DNA of 64,000 nucleotides from Nocardioides guangzhouensis (GTDB lineage Bacteria > Actinomycetota > Actinomycetes > Propionibacteriales > Nocardioidaceae), in assembly GCF_004519545.1 (NCBI RefSeq), contig NZ_SDKM01000025.1:1-64000 (forward strand), given 5' to 3'. Positions 9,124 through 16,750 of this stretch are shown piece by piece. The notes under the pieces were generated by a model. It did not search any database. It was not told where the DNA came from and saw only the letters and a list, made by a program, of their open reading frames with translations. The translations under genes and the position numbers were made by a program. Numbering within the stretch: position 1 is the stretch's first letter; every line of letters starts with the position of its first letter.

Positions 9124-9145
9124 TTGGAATCCTAGTTGATCCCAA
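9124..9145. promoter_or_regulatory. Imperfect palindrome, possible operator
   Basis: The sequence TTGGAATCCTAG followed by TTGATCCCAA reads similarly on both strands (TTGG-ATC ... GAT-CCAA). It sits in the spacer between the large HTH regulator and the divergent small gene, 20-40 bases before the latter's likely start, where a repressor site would be expected. Confidence 0.35.
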
Positions 9146-9235
9146 CCCACGAGGGGAGAGCACATGAACGGGAGCCGGAGCCGTCACGGCCAGGTCCCAG
9201 CCAGAACAGGCAAGCCATCGAAAGGGAGTGACCCA

Positions 9236-9622
9236 ATGGAAGGAACGCAGACGGCACGGAACGCCGCTCAGGTGGTGCACTACGCCGAGCAGCTGGTGGA
9301 CTGCGGTCAGGGCAAAGGCATGGTCCGCAACCTGGCCGAGTACGCCGGCTGGGACCCGGCCCTGCTCGCCGACGCGCTCGACACCTGGCTCGATCAGTGG
9401 AATGAGGACGTGCGGTTCCAGCACCTCCCTTACACGCCGAACGGGCACGTCGACTCGCTGGCGGCGCGGCAGCGCTGGGAGGGCATCAAGCAGGCCCTGG
9501 GCAAGGCCTACGAGAACGCCAAGAACCGGGCTGCGGGACGCAGCCGGCGACTTCAGTGCGAGGCCGCACGGGTCCGGGCCGCAGCGAACAAGCGCAAGGC
9601 GAAGGCGCTGGATGCCGGCTAG
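9236..9622 (+). CDS. Hypothetical 128-residue protein divergent from the HTH regulator
   Basis: Starts MEGTQTARNAAQVVHYAEQL. An in-frame ATG at 9164 also has a good GGGGAG site but would add a disordered Arg/Ser/Gly leader, so I prefer 9236 (GGGAG 7 bases upstream). The protein is all-helical: an N-terminal part rich in acid and Trp (GWDPALLADALDTWLDQWNE) and a basic C-terminal coiled region (RRLQCEAARVRAAANKRKAK). The basic tail suggests nucleic-acid contact. I do not recognise the family. A hairpin follows 27 bases after the stop. Confidence 0.5.
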   Translation: MEGTQTARNAAQVVHYAEQLVDCGQGKGMVRNLAEYAGWDPALLADALDTWLDQWNEDVRFQHLPYTPNGHVDSLAARQRWEGIKQALGKAYENAKNRAAGRSRRLQCEAARVRAAANKRKAKALDAG

Positions 9623-9649
9623 CGGGCGATCCCCCACCCGAGCAAGACG

Positions 9650-9682
9650 AAGACCCCTTCTCCAGGCGGAGAGGGGGTCTTT
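9650..9682 (+). terminator. Hairpin terminator
   Basis: AAGACCCCTTCTCC pairs with GGAGAGGGGGTCTT (one G-T pair) around a short loop, followed by TTGCG. It lies just downstream of the 128-residue gene. Confidence 0.7.
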
Positions 9683-9699
9683 GCGTGCGTGTGGAGACT

Positions 9700-10030
9700 C
9701 AGATGCCGGTCAGCCCGTCGAACGGGCCTGTGGAACCGGACGATCAGGTTCGCGCCGGCGTGCCGGTCCAGGGTCGCTGAGGCCCGGACAGGCGACTCGG
9801 TGTCCAGGACACTGTCGACCGCCCGCTGCTGTCGACCGCGGTTCGCACGACCCGGGTGCGGCGCCTCGCCGTACGCGTGCCGGGCCGCCAGCCGCAGCGT
9901 GTTCGCGAATGCCTTCTTCGTCAGCTGCTCGGCTTACTTGAACACCTTGCGGAGCTCGATCAGCGCCGCCAGCCGGGACACCAGCTCCCAGCGCCTCCTT
10001 GCCCCGACACGGCACCGTGGCCCCTCTCGT
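9700..10030 (-). pseudogene. Remnant of a helical protein gene with internal stop
   Basis: On the minus strand one frame reads a plausible helical peptide (RRRWELVSRLAALIELRKVF), meets a TAA, then continues in the same frame with AEQLTKKAFANTLRLAARHA and RHAGANLIVRFHRPVRRADR. Continuity either side of one stop suggests a decayed gene. There is no start codon with a ribosome-binding site. The family is not recognisable. The rest of 9683-10238 holds no gene that I can support. Confidence 0.3.
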
Positions 10031-10238
10031 TGACTCGGGGCCGAATTCGATAGCCGTTGTTGGCTGAGGTTCGGTTGCCGGCCGGTCAGTCGGGCGACCC
10101 ATCACCGTGCCGACCTGGCCGCCCGGGCCGAGGAGGTGGCTGGCGGCACCGACGCCGCACCCGTCATCGACCTTGCCGACGAGGCGCCCTCGGGCCGCAT
10201 CGTACCGAACGGCCCAGGCGCCCTCGACGGGCCGACAG

Positions 10239-10889
10239 TCAGGGGCACAGGTACTCCCGGACGTAGCCGTACATCTCCCGAGCGTCGGCGGGCGACGCCC
10301 CAACTGAGACGTCCTCGTCGACCAGGTCTTCCCACGTCGTCACGCCGCCCGCAACGTCCTCACAGTGCGACAACATCAGCAGCGCCAGGTCCTTCGCTTC
10401 CCCGAACCCCAGCGTCGTGCCCTCCCCGTACCCGTACCCGGTGTCGTCCGCGACCGCGCCGAACAGCCGAACGGCCTTCGCGTTCAATGCTCCCTGCTCG
10501 GGGTCCGGCGGGGCCGGCTCCGGTGACTTCTGTTCCTTCAGGGCCCTCGAAGCTTTCTGGGCAGCAAGCAGCCGCTCCTGGGCCCTCATCATCCGCAACG
10601 CCACCTTCGGGCACGCATCAAGCAGGTCCAGGGACGAACCGGTGCCGTGCTCGATGACGTAGGTCTCCAGCGCCCTGACCAACGCCTCTGCTTCCAACGG
10701 GGGGATCTGCCGGGCCGCGGCACACCGCATCTGGGTCTCCGCGTCGGCTACATCCTGGCCGTACGGGCTTGGCGTTCCCGACGCGCCGTTATTCGGGTCC
10801 GGGTCGCCCGGCTTGGACGCATCGGCGATCAGCAGCGCTACGAAGACCGCTGCCGCACACCCGGCGAGTATCCATTTGGACTTGCCCAC
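10239..10889 (-). CDS. Exported or membrane-anchored hypothetical protein
   Basis: About 216 residues from the GTG at 10889 (an upstream GTG at 10922 adds 11 residues). It begins with a basic residue pair and a hydrophobic helix (KSKWILAGCAAAVFVALLIA), acting as signal anchor. The mature part is helical and Ala-rich, with paired cysteines (MRCAA, LDACP, LSHCED, REYLCP) that could form disulfides. The last 60 residues (GFGEAKDLALLMLSHCEDVA to the C-terminal CP) resemble the small secreted DUF732-type domain of actinobacteria, but only weakly. No operon partner is evident. Confidence 0.45.
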   Translation of the reverse strand: MGKSKWILAGCAAAVFVALLIADASKPGDPDPNNGASGTPSPYGQDVADAETQMRCAAARQIPPLEAEALVRALETYVIEHGTGSSLDLLDACPKVALRMMRAQERLLAAQKASRALKEQKSPEPAPPDPEQGALNAKAVRLFGAVADDTGYGYGEGTTLGFGEAKDLALLMLSHCEDVAGGVTTWEDLVDEDVSVGASPADAREMYGYVREYLCP

Positions 10890-11251
10890 GAGCTCCCCGT
10901 CTCCACTCGGGCATACCTTCACGGCGGATCCTAGGCGTGCCCGGCGGCGTGTCGCTGCACATTCGAGTGACCGGGCGCAGCGGGGGCGAGGTATACGCTG
11001 CCGCGGTTCCCCGGGGGACGGAGCGACCTCGGAAGCGGCGTGCCCGTCGACGTCTCGGACCCGCGCCCGGGACCCCGCACGGGTCCCATGCGAAGTGCAT
11101 GTGGAGAGTCTTGAACGTTGGGCGGGAGTTCCACGAGGGACACTCGGTGCCTCATGGAAGTGAATGGCGAGGACAGCACGAGTCTCCAGCCAAGGCGCCC
11201 ACTCTGTCTCAGTCGCGCCGGTGTGCCCCGAGGGACGCGAGTGAAGCAGCC
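10890..11251. other. Intergenic, about 360 bp, nothing recognised
   Basis: Between two minus-strand genes. The only reading frames here are Arg-rich and lack ribosome-binding sites. It is likely to contain the promoter of the exported protein gene; I could not identify specific boxes. Confidence 0.4.
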
Positions 11252-12433
11252 TCAGCTGCGCGCGTCGAGGAGACGCACCAAGGCGTCGAGGACCCGCCTG
11301 GCGGCCCGGTTCCAGGCTCCGGCGCTCTCGAAGTGCCGGGCCAAGTGCGGGCTGAGCGTGTAGTAGACACGGATGAAGGCCCGGCCGGTGGCGGACCGGG
11401 CCAGGTGTTCGTCGCGGAACCGCCGGAGAGTGAGCACCGGCTCCGAGTCGTAGGAGCCGTACACGGCGGTGGCGATGTAGCAGGCGCCCTTCGCGGGCGC
11501 GGTCGTCCTCTGTGGACCCGCGGCTGACTGGGCGGTCCGCTCATGTTCGCGCCTGTTGGCATCGGCTTCGGCGACCAGGGACAGGGCCGTGGGCTCGCCT
11601 GCCTCGGCGGCCTTGCGGATCCACGCCCAACCTTGGGCTGCGGCCTCTCCGCCGGCCGCCAGCGCGCCGCGCTCGATCAGGTCGAAGCTGCGTACTCGCA
11701 ACAGCGCGCCGAGGCCGGCCATCGCGCGGACGTGGCCGCCCTCGGCGGCAACGGTGAGCCATCGGATCGCTTCGTCGGGCTTGACCTGCTGTCCCATGGC
11801 CTGTCCCATGGTCAGCCCGAGTGTGGCCGCGGCCTCGAGGCTGCCAGCCTCGGCGGCCCTTCTGAACCAGCGAGCCGCACTCTCGAGGTCACCTTGCTGC
11901 TTCACGGCGACGCCGAGCCAGTACATGACCTCGGCCTCGAGGTCGGCGTCCAGGTGCCCGCCGTCGAGGACGCCGGTGAAGCAGCGGATCGCCTCGTCGA
12001 GGTCTCCCCGCCGTTGGGCGGCGAGGCCCTCCTCGGCCAGCGACAGGGACGAGAGGACCTTGGGGCTTGCGGCCGGTGCAGGCACTGGGTCCGCAGACGC
12101 GGGCTCCTCGTCCGGAGGGTCGCTGAGGAGCAGCCCCAGGTTGTGCAGGATCAGCAGGTCTTCGTTCTCAGCGCCAGGCACCCGGGCGACGGCCTCCCCA
12201 TAGGCCACCCGCAGTTGCGCCATCTGCCGCTGCTTCGCGGTGGAGGCCGACTGCACCTGCTCGGTCAGGCCGCGGTCCTCTAGGTGGTCTGCCGCCCAGG
12301 CCGGAGCTTGAACGTTGGTTCGTTGCGGTGCGACCAAGGACTGCCACCGTTTCAGGTTGCGCGCGACCCGGTCCAGGTCGGCATCACTGGCCCTGCCCTG
12401 GGGAACCGGTCGGCCGAACCCGCTCTCAGCCAC
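11252..12433 (-). CDS. Sel1/TPR-repeat protein with C-terminal CFI-box domain
   Basis: A 393-residue cytoplasmic protein starting GTG at 12433. Residues 130-300 hold TPR/Sel1-like helix pairs: GDLDEAIRCFTGVLDGGHLD, GDLESAARWFRRAAEAGSLE, KPDEAIRWLTVAAEGGHVRA and AWIRKAAEAGEPTALSL. The C-terminus reads CYIATAVYGSYDSEPVLTLR, then FRDEHLARSATGRAFIRVYY and LSPHLARHF. This is the CFI-box-CTERM domain, whose family pattern is CFIATA.YG, FRD..L..S..GR and YY..SP. That domain ends many proteins of unknown function, some in defence and conflict loci. The N-terminal 100 residues are disordered or helical. The function is unknown; protein interaction through the repeats is likely. Confidence 0.65.
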   Translation of the reverse strand: MAESGFGRPVPQGRASDADLDRVARNLKRWQSLVAPQRTNVQAPAWAADHLEDRGLTEQVQSASTAKQRQMAQLRVAYGEAVARVPGAENEDLLILHNLGLLLSDPPDEEPASADPVPAPAASPKVLSSLSLAEEGLAAQRRGDLDEAIRCFTGVLDGGHLDADLEAEVMYWLGVAVKQQGDLESAARWFRRAAEAGSLEAAATLGLTMGQAMGQQVKPDEAIRWLTVAAEGGHVRAMAGLGALLRVRSFDLIERGALAAGGEAAAQGWAWIRKAAEAGEPTALSLVAEADANRREHERTAQSAAGPQRTTAPAKGACYIATAVYGSYDSEPVLTLRRFRDEHLARSATGRAFIRVYYTLSPHLARHFESAGAWNRAARRVLDALVRLLDARS

Positions 12434-12823
12434 GAGAGCCCCCCAGTCTCCGGTCGCGTGCGGCCGCGGCCGCAGCCCTGGTCGGGCCCTTGGTCGGGTA
12501 TTCGGGGTGGGGTCGCATGACGAGAGCGTAGGGCCCGCTGGTAGGGGTCATCTCGACTTTGCGCACCCAGCATCCTGCGATTCGCCGCGCATACCGCGTC
12601 CGACGCGCACCCCTACCGATGCACACGTCGCGGTGACTGCAGGCGCACGGGTCCTCTTCACGGCGGTGTGCGGGAGCGTCCAGAGAGGAGGTGGCGGAGT
12701 GTCCCCGTCGGAACCGCTAGCGTCCTGTCCAGAAGCGACTGTTCCCGTCGGGCTCAGGACACTCGAGCCAGACTTCGCGACAGTAGATGGCGTATCCGGC
12801 ACCGCTCCGGACAGTGCCCGGTC
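12434..12823. other. Intergenic, 390 bp, with inverted repeats upstream of the transposition unit
   Basis: GAGTGTCC at 12697-12704 and GGACACTC at 12757-12764 form an 8-bp inverted repeat, and a TCCCGTCGG motif occurs twice close by. These lie 60-130 bases before the first gene of the unit at 12824 and may mark its promoter, an operator or the transposon end. A 41-codon frame just upstream of the Sel1-gene start was seen but is too weak to call. Confidence 0.35.
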
Positions 12824-13648
12824 ATGCCTACAGACACCCACCCCGCAGCCGCCCCGCGCCTCGGCGCGGACCGCGCCGAACTCGAGGAATTCCTGCTCGC
12901 CTACCGCCCCACCGGTGTACCCGACGAAGCCTGGACTTCCGTGCACGGTGAGGCGACCCGCCTGGTCCTGGACGCCGGGGAACTGACCCGCCTCCGGGTG
13001 GAGAAGGACATCCAGGTCCTCGGCGCCGTTGCTGCGCACCTCCTCGACCGCGGCCGACTCCTCACGCTGGATGAACTGCTGTCCGAGACCACGCTTCTGT
13101 CCTACGACGCCACCCTCACCGCCAGCCGGAAGACGCGCGAGAACAAGCGCGGCATCCTGCGTCGGCTCCAGAGCGTCCACCACGGGGTTCCCTGGCGGCA
13201 GGCCCGGCGCTCCGACGGAGAGCGGGTCGCGTCGCTGATCAGCCACAATCTGGTGCCCCACCTGCACCGAGTGGAGCTGGCAGCACGGGACCTCCTTTCA
13301 CTTCCGGCCGCTCGGCGAGGAGACGTGGACCAGACGGGGGCCACTGACTTCTTGGAGGCGCTCGATCGGGCCAGGGCGGCCCGCGTGGCGGGAAGGAAGA
13401 CGACAAGCCCGGAAGCCAGCACTTGGCGCCGCGCCCGAGCCTTCGCTCGCGAGCACGGGATGGACATGACCGTTCCGGTCCTTCGGGCGCTGGTGACCCA
13501 CGAGCTGCTGACCGCCGAGACCCCGGTCGCCACCGCGATTGGTCGGCACGGTCTGACGCGGCGCGATCTCGACCTCGCCCTGACCTCTGCCGCGGAGCTG
13601 CCCAAGCTGCCCGGCGAGGACGTCCGCGCGCTGCTGCGGGGAATCTGA
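12824..13648 (+). CDS. Tyrosine-recombinase core-binding-like protein, first gene of transposition unit
   Basis: 274 residues from the ATG at 12824. Residues 55-125 (ELTRLRVEKDIQVLGAVAAH, then ASRKTRENKRGILRRLQSVH) look like the helical SAM-like core-binding domain of tyrosine recombinases: a helical bundle with a basic helix after a conserved Thr/Asn position. The C-terminal half is helical, with a likely HTH (ATAIGRHGLTRRDLDLALTS). No recombinase catalytic domain is present. It is followed after 130 bases, across a strong hairpin, by a second recombinase-like gene and a transposase gene. A DNA-targeting or accessory subunit role is inferred from context. Confidence 0.45.
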   Translation: MPTDTHPAAAPRLGADRAELEEFLLAYRPTGVPDEAWTSVHGEATRLVLDAGELTRLRVEKDIQVLGAVAAHLLDRGRLLTLDELLSETTLLSYDATLTASRKTRENKRGILRRLQSVHHGVPWRQARRSDGERVASLISHNLVPHLHRVELAARDLLSLPAARRGDVDQTGATDFLEALDRARAARVAGRKTTSPEASTWRRARAFAREHGMDMTVPVLRALVTHELLTAETPVATAIGRHGLTRRDLDLALTSAAELPKLPGEDVRALLRGI

Positions 13649-13681
13649 CCCCGCTCGAGCCGCCCAAGTCTCGAAACACCA

Positions 13682-13716
13682 CGGCCCCGTTGTGCAGGCA
13701 TTGCACAGCGGGGCCG
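13682..13716. terminator. Strong hairpin inside the transposition unit
   Basis: CGGCCCCGTTGTGCA pairs with TGCACAGCGGGGCCG (15 positions, one G-T) around a 5-base loop. It sits between the first and second genes, so it may end the first transcript or attenuate expression of the downstream pair. Confidence 0.6.
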
Positions 13717-13780
13717 CGTCGTCACGGTACCGATCCAGATCGCCCGCCACAGCCGAGCGACTGGACGGAACGGAACCCTC

Positions 13781-14809
13781 ATGACCAGCCAGAACCAGCG
13801 GCGCAAGAAGCCCAACAAGGCCGCCTTCGCCCGCGCCCTCGCCGCCGCCGAGGCCGAAGCGCAGGCATCCCGCACCCTGAGCGCCGACCTCGCCGCCGTC
13901 ATCGACAACCACCAGCCCGCCAACCCCACCGGCCGCCGGATGGAGAAGATCCGCCCCTTCCTGCACGCCGCCATCGCAGCTTCGTCGCTGCAGGGCACCG
14001 AGAGCGTCCGCAAGCACTGCACCCACTTGACCGAGCTCGCCGCCTACGCCCTCGGCCGCGGCGCCGCCCTCGACGTCGCCACCCTGCTGACGACGACGTT
14101 CATCGACGAGTTCGTCCGGGTCGGCATGGCCGACGACGGCGACCACCTGCGCGCCGAGCGCCGCCGCCGGCTGCTGGCCCTGGCCCGCACCGCCAACCCG
14201 GGACCGGACGTGCCGGCCAAGCTGACCCCGATCGGGCACAGCGCGATCAAGCCCTGCTACTCCCCCGCCGAGATGGCCGTCATCCGCCGGGTCAGCCAGG
14301 TGCAGCCCACCCAGGCCCGCAGCCGCGACCTCACCCTGGTCGTGGCCCTCGGAGCCGGCGGTGGTCAGGACAGCGTGGACATGCGCGACCTCTACACCGA
14401 CCACATCGAGGACCTCGGCCCGGACGGCATCCTGATCCACGTCCAGGGGCCCCGCCCCCGGGTGGTGCCGCTGCGCGCCGCCTACGAGGCCATGCTCCGG
14501 CAGGCACTGACCGACCGCGGTCCCGGTGAGCTGCTCATCGGCACCAAGCAGGACCGCCGCAACACCGCCGCCCGGGTGATCGAGCGGGCCGCCCTGCACA
14601 AGGTTGCCCACATCGAGCCCGCGCGGCTCCGCGCCACCTGGCTGGCCGACCTGATGACCGACCCCATCCCGGTCGCCCTCATCCTGCAGGCCGCCGGCCT
14701 GAAGTCCGCACGCACGCTCAGCGAGCTTCAGCCCCACCTCGGCCCCTGGCTCGAGCACAAGCAGGTCTCGGTCGAGGGCGTGCAGGTCCTGCGGGGTGAG
14801 CAGCTGTGA
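13781..14809 (+). CDS. Tyrosine-recombinase-like protein lacking catalytic residues
   Basis: 342 residues. After a basic tail, residues 50-140 form a core-binding-like helical domain. Residues 155-325 follow the plan of the tyrosine-recombinase catalytic domain. Box I aligns at VVALGAGGGQDSVDMRDL (about 187-204), but the catalytic Arg is replaced. Strands GILIHVQG and RPRVVPLRAAY follow. Box II aligns at PARLRATWLADLM (280-292), retaining one Arg but lacking the leading His. The final motifs are AGLKSARTLSEL, without the usual His and Tyr. It therefore appears unable to cut DNA by the classical mechanism. It overlaps the transposase gene by 4 bases, so the two are translationally coupled. A DNA-binding partner for the transposase is the simplest reading. 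Confidence 0.5.
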   Translation: MTSQNQRRKKPNKAAFARALAAAEAEAQASRTLSADLAAVIDNHQPANPTGRRMEKIRPFLHAAIAASSLQGTESVRKHCTHLTELAAYALGRGAALDVATLLTTTFIDEFVRVGMADDGDHLRAERRRRLLALARTANPGPDVPAKLTPIGHSAIKPCYSPAEMAVIRRVSQVQPTQARSRDLTLVVALGAGGGQDSVDMRDLYTDHIEDLGPDGILIHVQGPRPRVVPLRAAYEAMLRQALTDRGPGELLIGTKQDRRNTAARVIERAALHKVAHIEPARLRATWLADLMTDPIPVALILQAAGLKSARTLSELQPHLGPWLEHKQVSVEGVQVLRGEQL

Positions 14810-16656
14810 GCGCCAAGCGCATCACCCGCCCCATGCTGGAGCGCAGCATCCACATCGTCGACACCAGCGGGATCCTCGACATCCTGGCTCCCCCGCCGCC
14901 GCCCGGCCGCCGTGGACGCAAGGGACGCATCCGGGAGAACATCCGGCTCTGGCTGCTCGGCGTCCTGCTGTGCACCCGGCTCGGTCACGAGACCACGGTG
15001 CGCGGGGTGCACGAGGTGCTGACCGAGGCGCTGCCGCGCGACATGCAGTGGGAGCTCGGAATCCTTCGCCCGCTGACCACCCGCGCTCCCAAGCTGCCCG
15101 GGGACTACGACCCCGAGACGGCCAGGCTCACCAAGTCCCGCAAGCCGCGCAAGGAGCTGTGGGTCGAGGAGGGCTACGAGCGCCTCGGCTACGACGACCT
15201 GATCAACGCCACCACCAAGATCCGCGCCGCCCTCGACTACGGTCACGGCACCCAGCCCAACCTCGACGATGCGGAGCGGGAGCGGCGGCGGAGCCTGGTG
15301 GAGGACGCCGTGCACCGGCTGATCACTGTCACCGTCGTTCCCCGGGTCGGGACGTCGTTGGCCATCGACGGCACCGGCCAGTGGGTGTGGTCTCGCGGGT
15401 CCGAGACCGGGCGCACCAAGGCCAAGAAGGACCTCAAGAATGGCAAGGACAAGCTCCCCAGCGAGGACGGCAGCGAGGACCTCGAGGTCGCCGACATTGC
15501 CCTGGACGAGGAGGGCGGCAGTGCACCGTCCGACGACGAGGAGCGTCCCGTGCCCGCCGGCGCACGGGGCCGCTGCCTCGACGCCGCCTGGGGCTACAAG
15601 ACCAGCAAGACCGGCAAGCGCGAGGTCGGCTTCGGCTTTCACCAGCACACGCTCGTCCGCACCCCCGACCCCGGCATGCCGGCTGACGCGGAGCCGCTGC
15701 TGATCGAGGGCCTCGTGGTGGTCCCGGCCAACGCCGATGTCGTCGATGCCTCCTTGCGGCTGATCGACCGCGCGGCGGAACGGTCCAAGGTCACCCGGCT
15801 CATCGGCGACCTGCTCTACACCAACCTCAAGGCCGACCGTTGGGCCGTCCCGCTCGCCCAGCGGGGCATCAAGCAGAGCCTGGCCATGCGGTCGGACTCC
15901 GCCGGCATCGTCGACATCAACGGCGCCCTGATGCAGTTCGGGTGGATGCACTGCCCGGCTGCCCCGATGGACCAGCGGCCGATGCCGGCCGACTTCGCCC
16001 GGGACGAGGACAAGGACCACTACGAGGCCGTCGAGCAGTTCAGGGCCGACTGGGCCTTCGACCGCAAGGAGTCCGGCCTGGGCGCCAACCGGTCCAGCAA
16101 GTGGATCTGCCCGGCGATGGCCGGCCGGACCGGCTGCTGGGCGCGCGGCGCGGCCCAGGTGGCCGCCGCCCAGGTCCGCGAACTGCCGATCGTCACCCCT
16201 CCGGAGGATTGGCAGACCCGCGGGTGCTGCACCAACAAGACCATGGACTTCACCCCTGATCCCACCAAGCCTCACGACCAGCGCAAGCTGATGCAGCCCG
16301 AGTACGTCGGCACTCGCCGCTGGCGGCGCGAGCGGAACCTGCGGAGCTTGGTCGAGGGGGCGTTCGGGATCCTCAAGAGCAGCAGCCGGCAGCGGATGCG
16401 CCGAGGTCAGAACCGGCTGCCGGGCCTGGCGATGGCCAACCTGATCAACGGGCTCAAGGGAGCCGTGTTCAACGAGGAGCAGCTGCGCGCCTGGCACGAG
16501 GAGACCGGTCGTGGCCCGGCACATCACCCGCTGCTCCAGCCCGACCCGCACGACTGGGGCTTCACCGACCTCACCCGTGAGCAGGCCAAGGCCATCGACG
16601 CCGGCTACCTCGGCACCGGTCCTGGCGAGGAAGTCACGCCGTTGCGCGCGGCCTGA
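14806..16656 (+). CDS. DDE transposase, IS1182/IS5-superfamily-like
   Basis: 616 residues, GTG start overlapping the previous stop. The RNase-H-fold pattern is visible: first Asp in TSLAIDGTGQWVW (D188), second in RLIGDLLYTN (D335), and Glu in RNLRSLVEGAFGILK (E517), the YREK-like helix. An insertion between the second Asp and Glu carries cysteines (C383, C435, C444, C474, C475), as in IS1182-type enzymes with a CPxxxxC knuckle. An N-terminal helical DNA-binding part precedes residue 180, and an acidic linker spans 215-250. The enzyme is longer than most IS1182 transposases (about 450-550). No clear terminal inverted repeats were found around 12.6 or 16.7 kb. Confidence 0.65.
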   Translation: MSAKRITRPMLERSIHIVDTSGILDILAPPPPPGRRGRKGRIRENIRLWLLGVLLCTRLGHETTVRGVHEVLTEALPRDMQWELGILRPLTTRAPKLPGDYDPETARLTKSRKPRKELWVEEGYERLGYDDLINATTKIRAALDYGHGTQPNLDDAERERRRSLVEDAVHRLITVTVVPRVGTSLAIDGTGQWVWSRGSETGRTKAKKDLKNGKDKLPSEDGSEDLEVADIALDEEGGSAPSDDEERPVPAGARGRCLDAAWGYKTSKTGKREVGFGFHQHTLVRTPDPGMPADAEPLLIEGLVVVPANADVVDASLRLIDRAAERSKVTRLIGDLLYTNLKADRWAVPLAQRGIKQSLAMRSDSAGIVDINGALMQFGWMHCPAAPMDQRPMPADFARDEDKDHYEAVEQFRADWAFDRKESGLGANRSSKWICPAMAGRTGCWARGAAQVAAAQVRELPIVTPPEDWQTRGCCTNKTMDFTPDPTKPHDQRKLMQPEYVGTRRWRRERNLRSLVEGAFGILKSSSRQRMRRGQNRLPGLAMANLINGLKGAVFNEEQLRAWHEETGRGPAHHPLLQPDPHDWGFTDLTREQAKAIDAGYLGTGPGEEVTPLRAA

Positions 16657-16750
16657 CCGGAATGACAGCACCGCCTCCCGCGGCGCCTGCACCTTGAGAA
16701 TTCAACAGCGGAAGATCTGTGAGTACGCGAGGACTCGGCGACGAGGCCGG

